Shown: positions 1 to 9,412, counted from the stretch's first letter. The stretch: 64,000 bases of DNA from an uncultured Reyranella sp. (GCA_937915145.1 CALDNT010000094.1:1-64000); one strand, 5' to 3'. The notes: generated by a model not told the origin, from the letters alone. Translations and numbers: made by a program.

Positions 1-341
1 GCGATGCGTGTCGTCCAGCCCGGTGCCGACGACCAGCCGTCGTCGATCACCAGAAGCAGCGGTCCGCTTCCGGGCAGGTCGGCCTGCGGATTGAGGAGAG
101 GCCTGGCCACCGCCAGAATCAGCGCCGCCGCCAGCAGCATGCGCAGCAGCAGCAGCCACCACGGCATCTTCATCGGCGTCTGTTCGGTCGGCTCCAGGCC
201 GACCAGCAGGCGGATCGCCGGAAATCGCACAAGCTTCGGCAACGGCGGGATCAGGCGCAGCAGCCAATAGATCACCGGCAGTGCCAGCAGCATCGCAAGC
301 ATGCCCGGTGCGGCAAAGGCGAAAGCGCCGAGACTGAGCAT
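1..341 (-). CDS. BatA-type membrane protein (probable DUF4159 protein), N-terminal part
   Basis: Only the first ~113 codons are inside the window; the gene continues past position 1. The ATG at 341 lies six bases after the stop of the DUF58 gene. The product begins with a hydrophobic segment (residues ~5-27), a basic turn and a second membrane segment (~57-75). It then reaches a stretch resembling the start of a von Willebrand-type domain (PLLLVIDDGWSS). This two-helix start is typical of the BatA N-terminal domain. In alphaproteobacteria the gene after MoxR and DUF58 is usually a ~900-residue BatA/DUF4159 protein of unknown function; that identity is inferred from the context. Confidence 0.7.
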   Translation of the reverse strand, partial: MLSLGAFAFAAPGMLAMLLALPVIYWLLRLIPPLPKLVRFPAIRLLVGLEPTEQTPMKMPWWLLLLRMLLAAALILAVARPLLNPQADLPGSGPLLLVIDDGWSSAPGWTTRI

Positions 342-347
342 CGGCGC

Positions 348-1319
348 TCAGCCCGCGTTCAGCCGACGCAGGTCGGCCATGGCGAGATAAAGCGAGAGCA
401 AAACTGTCTGCGGCGGCCGGTCGGTACGATGCAGATGGACCGTCCAGTTGGCCGGCCGGACCAGACGCTGAAGGCCTTCCTTCTGCGCCGCCAGGCGCGC
501 GCCATAGTCGGCCCGCACGGCCTCGACCCGGCGGATGGTATGCTGCCCTTCGGCTTCGAGGCCCTCGAACTTGACGTGACCGTTGAACGGCAGGTCCTCC
601 TCTGCCGGATCGAGCACCTGCACGAGATGCCCGCGCACGCCGACGCTCGCGTAATAACGGATGACGGCTTCGATCCTGTCGAGTGGGTCGAGCCAGTCGG
701 AAACCAGAACGATCGTGCCGTGCGCTGGCAGCGGAACCTGGGGCGGCAGGCTGGGCAAGGCGCGCTTCTGGGTTGACGAAGGTTCGCCGAGGTGACGCGT
801 TTCGTCGAACAGCGTTTCGGCAACGCGGCGGACCGCAACGCGCCCCGAGGTCGGGCGCATGCCGCCACCCAGGACGGCTACCCGCTCGCCGGCGTCGGCC
901 AGCAGGCTCGCCAGTGCCAGCGTGATCAACTCGCCGCGCACGGCCTTGGTGTCGGCATTCTTCAACGACGCGTACTGCATCGACGGCGACGCATCGCGCC
1001 ACAACCAGACGCTGGCCGCCGCCTCCCATTCGGTTTCGCGCACGAACAGATGTCGGCTGCGTGCGCTCTGGCGCCAGTCGATCTGGGTGGCGCTGTCGCC
1101 GTCGCGGAAGGGCCGGTATTGCCAGAAGGCGTCACCCTGCCCGACCCGGCGCCGGCCGTGGACGCCCTGAATGACGGTCGAGGCGACCCTGTCGGCAGCA
1201 ATCATCAATGCCGGCAGCGTTCCGGCGAGTTCGACCGAGCGGTGGAGGGTTGTGGGCGCGGCCATTGGCTGCGGCGTGGCAATCGCGAGGCCAAACGGGG
1301 CTAGGTCAGACGGGCGCAC
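348..1319 (-). CDS. DUF58 domain-containing protein
   Basis: This is a 323-residue DUF58 protein. The hallmark region is at residues ~57-88 (basic patch, then FWQYRPFRDGD and IDWRQSARS). It is followed by VWLWRDASPSM (~103-114), the start of a vWA-like fold. The GTG at 1319 makes the gene overlap the moxR reading frame by 19 bases, which suggests translational coupling; an ATG 18 codons downstream is an alternative start. DUF58 proteins occur with MoxR ATPases and vWA membrane proteins and are thought to act with them in assembling envelope or enzyme complexes. The actual substrate is unknown. Confidence 0.85.
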   Translation of the reverse strand: MRPSDLAPFGLAIATPQPMAAPTTLHRSVELAGTLPALMIAADRVASTVIQGVHGRRRVGQGDAFWQYRPFRDGDSATQIDWRQSARSRHLFVRETEWEAAASVWLWRDASPSMQYASLKNADTKAVRGELITLALASLLADAGERVAVLGGGMRPTSGRVAVRRVAETLFDETRHLGEPSSTQKRALPSLPPQVPLPAHGTIVLVSDWLDPLDRIEAVIRYYASVGVRGHLVQVLDPAEEDLPFNGHVKFEGLEAEGQHTIRRVEAVRADYGARLAAQKEGLQRLVRPANWTVHLHRTDRPPQTVLLSLYLAMADLRRLNAG

Positions 1320-2314
1320 ATTTGTGCGATCACCGCTTCGGTCGTCACGCCCTCGGCACGGGCCGAGAAGTTGACCGCCATGCGGTGGCGAAGGACAGGC
1401 CCGGCGAGCGCCACGACGTCGTCGATTGAAGGTGCGAGACGGCCCTGAATAATGGCGCGGGCGCGGCAGGCCAGCATAAAGGCCTGGCTGGCGCGCGGAC
1501 CCGGCCCCCAGGCAACGCGGTTGCGGACGATATCGAGGTCGGTTGTCTCGGGCCGGCCGGCGCGGACAAGTTTCAGGATGGCATCAACGACGCTTTCGCC
1601 GACCGGCAGTCGCCGTACCAGCAACTGGGCGGCCATGAGGTCGGCCGGGGTCAGGGCACTTGCGGCGGTTGCCATGTTGGCGCCGGTGGTGCCGATCATG
1701 ATCTGGCGTTCCGCCGTCTCATCGGGATAGCCGACATCGATCTGCAGCAAGAAGCGGTCAAGCTGCGCTTCAGGCAGAGGGTAGGTGCCTTCCTGTTCCA
1801 GAGGATTCTGGGTTGCCAGGACATGGAAGGGGGCGGGCAGGTCGTATCGCTTGCCGGCCACGGTCACATGCCTTTCCTGCATGCTCTGCAGCAGGGCGGA
1901 CTGGGTGCGGGGACTGGCGCGGTTTATTTCGTCGGCCATCAGAAGCTGGGCGAACACCGGACCCTGCACGAAGCGGAACGAGCGCCGGCCGCCGTCGCTT
2001 TCCTCGAGGATCTCGGACCCCAGGATATCGGCCGGCATCAGGTCGGGCGTGAATTGAATGCGCTTGGTGTCCATACCGAGCACGATGCCCAGCGTGTCCA
2101 CCAGCTTGGTCTTGGCGAGGCCCGGCACGCCGATCAGCAACAGGTGGCCACCCGAGAGCAGCGCAACGAGTGTTTGATCGATGACGTCCTGCTGGCCATA
2201 AATGACATTGCCGATGGCGGTGCGCGCCGCCCGCAACTGGCCGCCCAACCGTTCGATGTCGGCAAGGGCGGCGCGGGCGTCGTCGTCGGATGCGGTCGAT
2301 GTATCGGGGGCCAC
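1301..2314 (-). CDS. MoxR-family AAA+ ATPase
   Basis: MoxR ATPases are chaperone-like AAA+ proteins that work with DUF58/vWA partners. Walker A is GVPGLAKTK (residues ~62-70) and Walker B lies in LLMADEINRASP; the sensor and lid region follows. The frame stays open to 2584, but that would run far into the divergent Nudix gene. The GTG at 2314 is preceded seven bases upstream by a clear AGGAG and gives 337 residues, the usual family size. An ATG at 2383 would overlap the ATG of the divergent gene. The gene heads the minus-strand operon moxR-DUF58-batA-like. Confidence 0.87.
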   Translation of the reverse strand: MAPDTSTASDDDARAALADIERLGGQLRAARTAIGNVIYGQQDVIDQTLVALLSGGHLLLIGVPGLAKTKLVDTLGIVLGMDTKRIQFTPDLMPADILGSEILEESDGGRRSFRFVQGPVFAQLLMADEINRASPRTQSALLQSMQERHVTVAGKRYDLPAPFHVLATQNPLEQEGTYPLPEAQLDRFLLQIDVGYPDETAERQIMIGTTGANMATAASALTPADLMAAQLLVRRLPVGESVVDAILKLVRAGRPETTDLDIVRNRVAWGPGPRASQAFMLACRARAIIQGRLAPSIDDVVALAGPVLRHRMAVNFSARAEGVTTEAVIAQMCARLT

Positions 2315-2381
2315 CAGGGCGCTCCTGTTGTCGATGGAACTGAACTTGAGGGAAGCCCAGAAATGAGGCCGGAACAAGGGC

Positions 2382-3008
2382 ATGGACGTTGACGAAATCG
2401 TGCGACGTGTGCGTGAACGCAGCCGGCGTTTGGCATCGGGTTTGCCAGTGTCCGTCCCGCCGCTCGGCAGCGATTTCTCCCTCAGCGGGGTTGTCCCGGC
2501 ACCCGAGACCTGGCGGCCGGCGGCAGTCCTGGTGCCGTTGGTGCGCCGGGGGCCTGGCATGACCGTCCTGCTGACCCAGCGCACCGACGATATGCCGAGC
2601 CACGCCGGCCAGATTGCCTTTCCCGGCGGCCGCCGGCAGGCTGAGGACGTCGACGCGGTGGCAACCGCGCTGCGCGAGACCGAGGAGGAAGTGGGGCTGG
2701 CCCGGCGCTTCGTGGATGTCGTTGGCCCAGTCGATCTTTACCGCACCGGAACGGGTTACGAGATCACTCCGATCGTCGGCATTGTCGAGCCGGGATTCAC
2801 CGCCCGCGCCGATCCGCGTGAGGTTGCCGATGTCTTCGAGGTGCCGCTCGCGCATTTCCTCGACGAGCGCAACCATCGCATCGACAGCCGGGTCTGGCAG
2901 GGTCGCGAGCGGCGCTACTACGCCATGCCCTATGGAGAACGCTACATCTGGGGGGCGACTGCCGGTATGTTGAAGAACCTGCACTTTATCCTCACCGCCG
3001 GTGAGTGA
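2382..3008 (+). CDS. Nudix hydrolase, CoA pyrophosphatase type
   Basis: The 208-residue product carries LLTQR...HAGQIAFPGG (residues ~63-83), the NuCoA signature found upstream of the Nudix box in CoA pyrophosphatases. The box itself follows and ends RETEEEVGL (~98-106), supplying the metal-binding glutamates. The expected reaction is hydrolysis of CoA or acyl-CoA to 3',5'-ADP and (acyl)phosphopantetheine. It is the first gene of a plus-strand run with a DUF6111 protein and the CCA enzyme. The ribosome binding site is weak, so the exact start is uncertain. Confidence 0.85.
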   Translation: MDVDEIVRRVRERSRRLASGLPVSVPPLGSDFSLSGVVPAPETWRPAAVLVPLVRRGPGMTVLLTQRTDDMPSHAGQIAFPGGRRQAEDVDAVATALRETEEEVGLARRFVDVVGPVDLYRTGTGYEITPIVGIVEPGFTARADPREVADVFEVPLAHFLDERNHRIDSRVWQGRERRYYAMPYGERYIWGATAGMLKNLHFILTAGE

Positions 3009-3029
3009 CGCGGGCGACGGAGAAGCCCC

Positions 3030-3263
3030 ATGCGCGTCGTACTGTTGGTCTTCGTGCTGGTGATGGCGCCGACCGTCGCCTTTTTCCTGTGGGCGTGGGC
3101 GGTCAAGGTCAAACAGGAACGCAAGATCGCCGGCACGCTGCCGGCCTGGCAGGACATGCCGATCACCTGGCTCGCCATCGCCGGCCTGACCTGCACGATC
3201 GCCGGGTTCGTCGTGATGTTCTTCACCCAGGATCAGGGCTACGGCGGCCTGTTCGCTCAATGA
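3030..3263 (+). CDS. DUF6111 family small membrane protein
   Basis: This 77-residue protein has two predicted transmembrane helices (residues ~2-24 and ~46-66), with a basic segment (KVKQERK) between them. A good ribosome binding site (GGAGAAG) precedes the ATG. It matches my memory of alphaproteobacterial DUF6111 proteins, which sit between a Nudix hydrolase gene and the CCA-adding enzyme gene as here. No function is known. It is probably co-transcribed with both neighbours, 21 bases after one and 10 before the other. Confidence 0.75.
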   Translation: MRVVLLVFVLVMAPTVAFFLWAWAVKVKQERKIAGTLPAWQDMPITWLAIAGLTCTIAGFVVMFFTQDQGYGGLFAQ

Positions 3264-3273
3264 CATCGGCGCC

Positions 3274-4482
3274 ATGAAACCATCGGGACGTCTCGATCCG
3301 CAGGCGTGGATGGACGCGCCGCCGGTGCGCGCACTCTTCGCGACGCTCGACCGTGCCGGCATCGCGGCGCGCTTCGTCGGCGGCTGCGTGCGCAATTCGG
3401 TGCTGCGCCGTGCGATCGACGACATCGACGTGGCGGTCGACAAACCGCCCGAGACCGTCATGCGCGTACTTGCCGCCGACGGCCTCAAATGCGTGCCCAC
3501 CGGACTGAAACACGGCACCGTCACGGCCATCGTCGCGGGCAGCCGGTTCGAGCTGACGACCTTGCGCCGTGATGTCGAAACCGATGGTCGCCGCGCGGTC
3601 GTGGCTTTCACCGACGACTGGCTGGAAGATGCAGGCCGCCGCGACTTTACCTTCAATGCGCTCTATGCCGATCGCGACGGCACGATCTACGATCCCTTCG
3701 ATGGCCGCCGCGATCTTGACGCGGGCAGCGTGCGCTTTATCGGCGAGGCCGACACCCGTATCGCCGAGGACCGGCTGCGGGTGCTGCGGTTCTTCCGCTT
3801 TTTTGCCTGGTATGGCCGCCCGCCGCTCGACGGGCCGAGCTTTGACGCCTGCCGGCGCAGCGCCGGCGGGCTTGGCAGCCTGTCGGGCGAACGGGTCGCC
3901 AAGGAACTGCTGCGTCTGCTCGAAGCACCGGCGCCCGCCGACGCGCTGGCGGCGATGGCCGAGGCCGGCGCCCTCGATCACTGGCTGCCCGAGTATGCCG
4001 GCGTCACGCGCCTCACGACGCTTATTGGTCGCGAAGACAAGCCGGACTCGTTGCGCCGGCTGGCGGCGATCCTGGCTGCCGCCACCGACGCCACGGCACT
4101 CGGCAAGCGGCTGAAGCTTTCGACCCAGCAGGCGCTGCGGCTCGACGTCATGCTGGCCAGGGAGCCGGCCGTCGACATTGCCGGCGGCCCAAAGGCTTGG
4201 CGGGCCGGCATCTATCATCTTGGCAGCGGTCTCTACGCCGACCGCCTGCTGCTGGCCGTGGAGGTGCCGGGTGACTGGGGGGCGGCACTGACACTCGCCC
4301 GGAGCTGGACGCCGCCTGAACTGCCGGCCAGCGGTGCCGACGCGCTGGCGCTTGGCATGACGCCTGGTCCCCGCGTCGGTGCGCTGATTGCGGCGGTCGA
4401 GCGCTGGTGGATCGACGGCGATTTCCAGGCCGACCGTGCCGCCTGCCTCGCCGAACTCGCGCGGCTGGCGCGGATCACGTGA
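3274..4482 (+). CDS. cca: CCA-adding / poly(A) polymerase-family tRNA nucleotidyltransferase
   Basis: The product builds or repairs the 3' CCA end of tRNAs using CTP and ATP. The 402-residue protein has the class II nucleotidyltransferase head: RFVGGCVRN (residues ~31-39) and the catalytic carboxylate pair in DDIDVAV (~49-55). The RNA-binding part follows (RIAEDRLRVLRFFRF and a GERVAKELLRLL segment). A bacterial enzyme of this size without an HD domain is typical of alphaproteobacteria. The stop overlaps the GTG start of the next gene (GTGA), implying translational coupling. Confidence 0.92.
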   Translation: MKPSGRLDPQAWMDAPPVRALFATLDRAGIAARFVGGCVRNSVLRRAIDDIDVAVDKPPETVMRVLAADGLKCVPTGLKHGTVTAIVAGSRFELTTLRRDVETDGRRAVVAFTDDWLEDAGRRDFTFNALYADRDGTIYDPFDGRRDLDAGSVRFIGEADTRIAEDRLRVLRFFRFFAWYGRPPLDGPSFDACRRSAGGLGSLSGERVAKELLRLLEAPAPADALAAMAEAGALDHWLPEYAGVTRLTTLIGREDKPDSLRRLAAILAAATDATALGKRLKLSTQQALRLDVMLAREPAVDIAGGPKAWRAGIYHLGSGLYADRLLLAVEVPGDWGAALTLARSWTPPELPASGADALALGMTPGPRVGALIAAVERWWIDGDFQADRAACLAELARLARIT

Positions 4483-4883
4483 TCCGGCCCGGCCTTGCCT
4501 TGGCACTGTGGGCGGCCATCGCCGTGCTCGTGGTGCTGAACGACATCGTCGGCGACACATGGATCGCCGCTGCGCTCTCGGTGCGCGCGGTCGAATGGTA
4601 CAAGGCCCTGGTGCCGCTGCCCTATGTTGCGTTGATGGCGATCATCCATGCCCGACGGACGGCCGGGCCGCACTGGTTGGAGGCAGCGCTCGTGGCGGCG
4701 CTGCTGTGGCCGTCCTCCACGGTATTCGTCGATTTCCTCTATGCCCGGCTCACCTTCGATGAGGATCCGGCTTCGTTCCTCGACCGATTCGCCTTCTGGT
4801 GGGGAGCGCCATATTCCGTGCTGGTGCTGGCCCTGTTTGCCGCGCCGCTGCTGGCGGGCCGAGGCTTCGCGCGAGGCCCATGA
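4479..4883 (+). CDS. Hypothetical membrane protein
   Basis: The 134-residue product is not recognised. It has about four hydrophobic segments (residues ~4-22, ~42-58, ~66-84 and ~108-127), and between the third and fourth a hydrophilic loop rich in acidic and aromatic residues. The GTG start overlaps the cca stop as GTGA, and its own stop overlaps the start of the ATPase gene as ATGA. It is thus translationally linked on both sides. The coupling to an ABC-type ATPase makes a membrane partner role conceivable, but this is only inferred from position. Confidence 0.7.
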   Translation: MIRPGLALALWAAIAVLVVLNDIVGDTWIAAALSVRAVEWYKALVPLPYVALMAIIHARRTAGPHWLEAALVAALLWPSSTVFVDFLYARLTFDEDPASFLDRFAFWWGAPYSVLVLALFAAPLLAGRGFARGP

Positions 4884-6034
4884 GCATCATCACGCGGCTC
4901 TGCGTCTCGGGCTATCGCTCTCTGCGCGATGTTCGGTTGGAGGTCGGGCCTCTCACGGTCATTGGCGGAGCCAACGGCAGCGGCAAGTCGAGCCTTTATC
5001 GCGCATTGCGGCTCCTGGCCGATATCGCGCAAGGACGGATCATCCAATCGCTTGCTCTCGAGGGAGGCTTGACCTCAGTCCTATGGGCCGGTCCGGAACA
5101 GTTTTCGCGCGCCATGAAGCGTGGAGATCAGCTGGTGCAGGGGACGGTGCGCAAGGCGCCGATAAGCGTGAAGCTCGGCTTTTCGTCTGAGGCGTATGGC
5201 TACGCAATCGATCTAGGACTGCCGCAGCCGGAACGGATTTTCGGTCGCGATCCACAGATCAAGGTCGAATGCCTTTGGACCGGGCTCGTCCTGCAACGCG
5301 CCAACGCCTTTGCCGAGCGGCGTGGGCCATCCGTCACCTTGCGGGACCGCAATGGAGAACGCCGACAGGCCTATAGCCGACTCCTGCCCTTCGATAGCAT
5401 GCTGACCCATTGCGCCAATCCGGAAGATGGCGCCGAACTGCTATTGTTGCGTGAGCAACTGCGCGGCTGGCGGTTCTACGATCATTTCCGGACCGATAGC
5501 GAGGCGCCGTCCCGCCGTCGACAAGTGGGGACGCGTACGCCGGTTCTGGCGGGCGACGGCGCCGATCTCGCTGCCGCTATCGCCACCATCCAGGAGATCG
5601 GCGTCGAGGGCCAGCTCGATGCAGCGGTGGCCGATGCCTTTCCCGGCGGCTCGATCGACGTTGCCGTCAGCGATGGCTATTTCGAGGTCGAGATGCGCCA
5701 GCACGGGCTGCTGAGACCGCTCAAGACCGCGGAGCTATCGGATGGCACGCTACGCTACCTCTTGCTTGTTGCAGCGCTGTTGTCGCCGCGGCCACCGTCG
5801 CTGATGATCCTGAACGAGCCCGAGACCAGCCTGCATCCTGATCTCCTGCCACCGCTCGCCCGGCTGATTGCCAGCGCGTCGAAGACATCGCAGATCATCG
5901 TAGTATCGCACGCGGTGCGTCTGATCTCGGCCTTGTGCGAGGCAGGCGCCCGCCAGATCTTGCTGACCAAGGAGCTCGGTGAAACGGTCGTCGAGGGTGA
6001 GGAGCGGCCGAGCTGGAACTGGCCCGGCCGTTAA
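4880..6034 (+). CDS. AAA family ATPase (COG4637/AAA_21-like, OLD/RecF-type head)
   Basis: This 384-residue single-head ABC-type ATPase has Walker A in GGANGSGKSS (residues ~29-38), a signature-like LSDGT (~286) and Walker B/D-loop LMILNEPETSLHP (~308-320). The H-loop is VVSHA (~341-345). The residue before the Walker B glutamate is Asn rather than the usual Asp. There is no coiled coil long enough for an SMC protein and no TOPRIM domain. The ATG overlaps the upstream stop (ATGA), which fixes the start. Its role is unknown. Related ATPases occur alone or in defence-type pairs, but nothing here proves such a role. It converges tail-to-tail with hemF, one base apart. Confidence 0.8.
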   Translation: MSIITRLCVSGYRSLRDVRLEVGPLTVIGGANGSGKSSLYRALRLLADIAQGRIIQSLALEGGLTSVLWAGPEQFSRAMKRGDQLVQGTVRKAPISVKLGFSSEAYGYAIDLGLPQPERIFGRDPQIKVECLWTGLVLQRANAFAERRGPSVTLRDRNGERRQAYSRLLPFDSMLTHCANPEDGAELLLLREQLRGWRFYDHFRTDSEAPSRRRQVGTRTPVLAGDGADLAAAIATIQEIGVEGQLDAAVADAFPGGSIDVAVSDGYFEVEMRQHGLLRPLKTAELSDGTLRYLLLVAALLSPRPPSLMILNEPETSLHPDLLPPLARLIASASKTSQIIVVSHAVRLISALCEAGARQILLTKELGETVVEGEERPSWNWPGR

Positions 6035-6035
6035 C

Positions 6036-6959
6036 TTAGGGCCACCGCGCTTCTGGCGGCAGCGACATCAGGATCGCTTCGACGTTGCCGCCGGTCATCA
6101 GGCCGAACCGCGTGCCGCGGTCGTGCAGCAGGTTGAATTCGGCGTAGCGGCCGCGGCGCACGAGCTGGTGTTCGCGCTCGGCCGCCGTCCACGGCTCGTT
6201 CATGTGGCGGCGCACCAGCTCGGGGTAGACGCCGAGAAAGGCCTCGCCGACGTCGCGGGTGAAGGCAAAGTCGCGGGCGTGGTCGCCGCTGTCGAGATAG
6301 TCGTAGAAAATGCCGCCGACGCCGCGCGGCTCGCCGCGATGGGGCAGGAAGAAATACTCGTCGCACCATTCCTTGAAGCGCGGGTAATAGCTCGCGTCGT
6401 GGGCATCGCACGCCGCTTTGAACGCGGCATGGAAGTCGCGCGTGTCGGGTTCATGCGGCGTCATCGGCGTGAGGTCGCCGCCGCCGCCGAACCAGGCACG
6501 CGTCGTCACGATGAAGCGGGTGTTCATATGCACCGCCGGCACCCTGGGCGATCGCTGGTGCGCCACCAGTGAAATGCCGGCTGCGAAGAAATGTGGATCC
6601 TGGGCGGCGCCGGGGATCTGGCTGCGGAACTCGGGGCTGAACTCGCCGAACACGGTCGAGACGTTGACACCGACCTTCTCGAACACGCGGCCATGCATCA
6701 AAGCCATGGTGCCGCCGCCACGATCCTCGCCGCCGGGGCCGGCCTCGCGTTTCCAGTCCTTACGGGTGAAGCGACCGGCCGGAAGCTCGCGGTGGGTGCC
6801 TGTGAGCTCATCCTCGATCTTCTCGAACGAGGCACAAATCCGCTCGCGCAGCGTAGTGAACCAAGCTGTTGCTTCGGCCTTCCAGCGGTCGATGGTCGCG
6901 TCATCGGGGAGCGGCGAGGGGCCTTTGGGGCCGGTCGCGTGGCGGGCAGGTGAGGTCAT
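6036..6959 (-). CDS. hemF: Oxygen-dependent coproporphyrinogen III oxidase
   Basis: HemF converts coproporphyrinogen III to protoporphyrinogen IX in haem synthesis, using O2. The product (307 residues from [10 protein letters not shown]) shows the family blocks: [19 protein letters not shown], an alanine/glycine-containing [18 protein letters not shown], and the C-terminal [16 protein letters not shown] with [14 protein letters not shown]. The ATG overlaps the trmL stop (ATGA), which supports this start over a longer in-frame extension to 7232. Probably co-transcribed with trmL. Confidence 0.95.
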   Translation of the reverse strand: MTSPARHATGPKGPSPLPDDATIDRWKAEATAWFTTLRERICASFEKIEDELTGTHRELPAGRFTRKDWKREAGPGGEDRGGGTMALMHGRVFEKVGVNVSTVFGEFSPEFRSQIPGAAQDPHFFAAGISLVAHQRSPRVPAVHMNTRFIVTTRAWFGGGGDLTPMTPHEPDTRDFHAAFKAACDAHDASYYPRFKEWCDEYFFLPHRGEPRGVGGIFYDYLDSGDHARDFAFTRDVGEAFLGVYPELVRRHMNEPWTAAEREHQLVRRGRYAEFNLLHDRGTRFGLMTGGNVEAILMSLPPEARWP

Positions 6960-7414
6960 GAGAGTTTGGCGAATCCCTGAGTCTGGCGAAGGCCTTCGCT
7001 CAATACCATCGCCGCGGCCAACGCGACATTGAGCGACCGCAAGCCGGCGCGCAGGGGAATGCGGACCGTGAGGTCGGCGGCATCGTGGACTTCGGCCGGC
7101 ACGCCGGCGCTCTCGCGGCCGGCCAGAAGGATATCGCCGGTCCGGAAGGTCAGGTTGGGAAAGGTCTGGGTGCCGGCAGTCGTCAGCAGGACCAGCCGCC
7201 CCGGCGTCCGGTCCCGCTGGAAAGCCGCCCACGAGGCGTGCCGGACGAGGCTCGCTTGGTCATAATAATCCATGGCGGCCCGGCGAATGCGCTTGTCGTC
7301 GACCGGAAAGCCGCAGGGCTCGATCAGATCCAGAGGTACGCCCAGGCAGGCTGTGAGTCGGATAAAGGCCCCGAGATTCTGTGGAATGTCGGGCTCAAAC
7401 AGGGCCAAGCGCAT
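6956..7414 (-). CDS. trmL: tRNA (cytidine(34)-2'-O)-methyltransferase, SPOUT family
   Basis: TrmL 2'-O-methylates the wobble nucleotide of leucine tRNAs. The start [20 protein letters not shown] is typical of the family and includes the conserved asparagine. The C-terminal knot region ([14 protein letters not shown], then [22 protein letters not shown]) forms the SAM site. The ATG at 7414 gives 152 residues; an ATG four codons earlier (7426) is equally possible, and the frame runs to 7516. The stop overlaps hemF. Confidence 0.9.
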   Translation of the reverse strand: MRLALFEPDIPQNLGAFIRLTACLGVPLDLIEPCGFPVDDKRIRRAAMDYYDQASLVRHASWAAFQRDRTPGRLVLLTTAGTQTFPNLTFRTGDILLAGRESAGVPAEVHDAADLTVRIPLRAGLRSLNVALAAAMVLSEGLRQTQGFAKLS

Positions 7415-7572
7415 TGAAATTTCCATTCCCGTCCGCGTCGCGAAAGTACCGCTTGTGCGGCACGCTGTCACAGAATGCCGTGCATCGCGCCTGCGACCAA
7501 CAGAGCCTTGAAACATAAGGGGCTTTCCCGGCTATAAAGGCGCCGCATCTCCTTGGGGGACGGAAGGATACA

Positions 7573-8139
7573 ATGGCTTCATCTAGCGTTCCGGCCGACG
7601 GGCACGGCGATCCGACGCGGCGCGACTTTCTCATGGTTGCGACCGGTGCCCTGGGCGCGGTCGGCGCGGCGGCCGTCGCGTGGCCTTTCATCAACAATCT
7701 CAACCCTGCCGCCGATACGCTGGCGCTTGCCTCGATCGAGGTGAGCGTGACGCCGATCGAGGTCGGGCAGGCGATCACCGTAAAGTGGCGCGGCAAGCCG
7801 GTCTTCATCCGTCATCGCACGGAAAAGGACATCAAGGAGGCCGAGGCCGTGCCGATGTCGGAACTGCCCGATCCGCAGACCGACAATTCCCGGGTCACCG
7901 ACAGCGCCAAGAAAGTGCGGCCGGAGTGGCTGATCATGATCGGTGTCTGCACCCATTTGGGCTGCGTGCCGCTCGGCAACAAGCCAGGCCAGGACAAGGG
8001 CCCCTACGGCGGATGGTACTGCCCCTGCCATGGATCGGCCTATGACACGTCTGGCCGCATCCGGAAGGGGCCGGCGCCGCTGAACCTCGTCATTCCGGAA
8101 TATCTGTTCGTTTCAGACTCACTCGTCCGCATCGGTTGA
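7573..8139 (+). CDS. petA: Ubiquinol-cytochrome c reductase Rieske iron-sulfur subunit
   Basis: This is the Rieske [2Fe-2S] subunit of the bc1 complex, which takes an electron from ubiquinol and passes it to cytochrome c1. The 188-residue protein has a Tat-type start (RRDFLM at residues ~16-21) and one membrane anchor (~22-42). The cluster motifs are CTHLGC (126-131) and CPCHG (150-154), containing both cysteine/histidine ligand pairs and the disulfide cysteines. GGAAGGATACA before the ATG is a good ribosome binding site. It is the first gene of petABC. Confidence 0.97.
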   Translation: MASSSVPADGHGDPTRRDFLMVATGALGAVGAAAVAWPFINNLNPAADTLALASIEVSVTPIEVGQAITVKWRGKPVFIRHRTEKDIKEAEAVPMSELPDPQTDNSRVTDSAKKVRPEWLIMIGVCTHLGCVPLGNKPGQDKGPYGGWYCPCHGSAYDTSGRIRKGPAPLNLVIPEYLFVSDSLVRIG

Positions 8140-8171
8140 TCGCCGTACCGATCGCCTAGGAGTTCGCAGCA

Positions 8172-9407
8172 ATGGCCTCGTCTCACGGCACACCGCCGGT
8201 CTTCAACAACAAGGTAATCGCCTGGATCGATTACCGACTGCCGATCTTTTCGTATATCGAGAAGGAATATCACACCTTCCCGACGCCGCGGAATTTCAAC
8301 TACTTCTGGAATTTTGGCGCCATTGCGACGGTGATGCTGGTGCTCATGATTGCCACCGGCGTCGTGCTGGCGACCAACTACACGCCCAACGTCTTGATGG
8401 CGTTCGACTCGGTCGAGCGCATCGACCGCGACGTGCCGTCGGGCTGGTTGATGCGTGACCTGCACATGAACGGCGCCTCGTTCTTCTTCATCGCGGTCTA
8501 TGTCCACATCTTCCGCGGCATGTACTACGGCTCCTACAAGCAGCCGCGCGAACTGCTGTGGATCCTGGGTGTCGTCATCTTCCTGCTGATGATGGCCACC
8601 GCCTTCATGGGCTACGTGCTGCCGTGGGGCCAGATGAGCTTCTGGGGCGCCACCGTCATCACCAGCCTGTTCTCGGCCATCCCGGTCGTGGGTGACTCCA
8701 TTGTAACCTGGCTGTGGGGTGGCTTCTCGATCGGCAATCCGACACTCAATCGCTTTTATGCCCTGCACTATCTGCTGCCGTTCATCATCGTTGCGGTCGT
8801 GGCGCTCCATGTCGTGGCGCTGCATGTCCACGGCTCGAACAACCCGACCGGTATCGATCCCAAGGGTCCGCAGGACACCGTGCCGTTCCATCCCTACTAC
8901 ACGATGAAGGACGGCTTCGGCGTCGTCATCTTCCTGATCGTGTATTCGGCCGTCGTGTTCTTCGCGCCCGACATGCTGGGCGACGCGGCGAACTACATTC
9001 CGGCCGATCCGCTGGTGACCCCGACGCACATCGTGCCGGAATGGTACTTTCTGCCGTTCTACGCGATCCTGCGCGCGGTGCCGGACAAGCTGGGCGGCGT
9101 GATCGCGATGTTCGGCGCCATCGCCGTGCTGTTTGTGTTGCCCTGGCTCGACACCTCGCGTGTCCGCTCTTCGACGTTCCGGCCGATCTACAAGTGGTTC
9201 ATGCTGCTGCTCGTGGTCGACGTTGTGGTACTTGGCTTCTGTGGCGCCAATCCGCCGGCGGGATTCTGGATCCCGCTGTCGCAGGTCGCCACCCTCTACT
9301 ACTTCGTCCACTTCCTCATCCTGCTGCCGGTTCTGGGCAAGATCGAACGGCCGTTGCCATTGCCGCCCAGCATCGCCGACTCGGTTCTCAAGAAGAAGGC
9401 AGGATAA
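8172..9407 (+). CDS. petB: Cytochrome b subunit of bc1 complex
   Basis: This is the 411-residue membrane core of the bc1 complex, holding hemes bL and bH and the quinol oxidation and reduction sites. The sequence includes the Q-cycle motif region ([17 protein letters not shown]) and histidine ligand pairs in helices B and D ([39 protein letters not shown]). The [13 protein letters not shown] quinol-oxidation loop with the PEWY motif is also present. It is a full-length (fused b6-IV) cytochrome b with eight helices. It lies 32 bases after petA and five before petC. Confidence 0.97.
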   Translation: MASSHGTPPVFNNKVIAWIDYRLPIFSYIEKEYHTFPTPRNFNYFWNFGAIATVMLVLMIATGVVLATNYTPNVLMAFDSVERIDRDVPSGWLMRDLHMNGASFFFIAVYVHIFRGMYYGSYKQPRELLWILGVVIFLLMMATAFMGYVLPWGQMSFWGATVITSLFSAIPVVGDSIVTWLWGGFSIGNPTLNRFYALHYLLPFIIVAVVALHVVALHVHGSNNPTGIDPKGPQDTVPFHPYYTMKDGFGVVIFLIVYSAVVFFAPDMLGDAANYIPADPLVTPTHIVPEWYFLPFYAILRAVPDKLGGVIAMFGAIAVLFVLPWLDTSRVRSSTFRPIYKWFMLLLVVDVVVLGFCGANPPAGFWIPLSQVATLYYFVHFLILLPVLGKIERPLPLPPSIADSVLKKKAG

Positions 9408-9412
9408 GCGCC

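Noticed and set aside
1770..3656. A 628-codon minus-strand frame spanning moxR, Nudix, DUF6111 and cca
   Set aside because: It is antisense or out of frame to four real genes and has no recognisable domain.
8040..9311. A 423-codon minus-strand frame opposite petB
   Set aside because: Histidine/Asp-rich antisense shadow of a membrane protein gene with unmistakable cytochrome b motifs.
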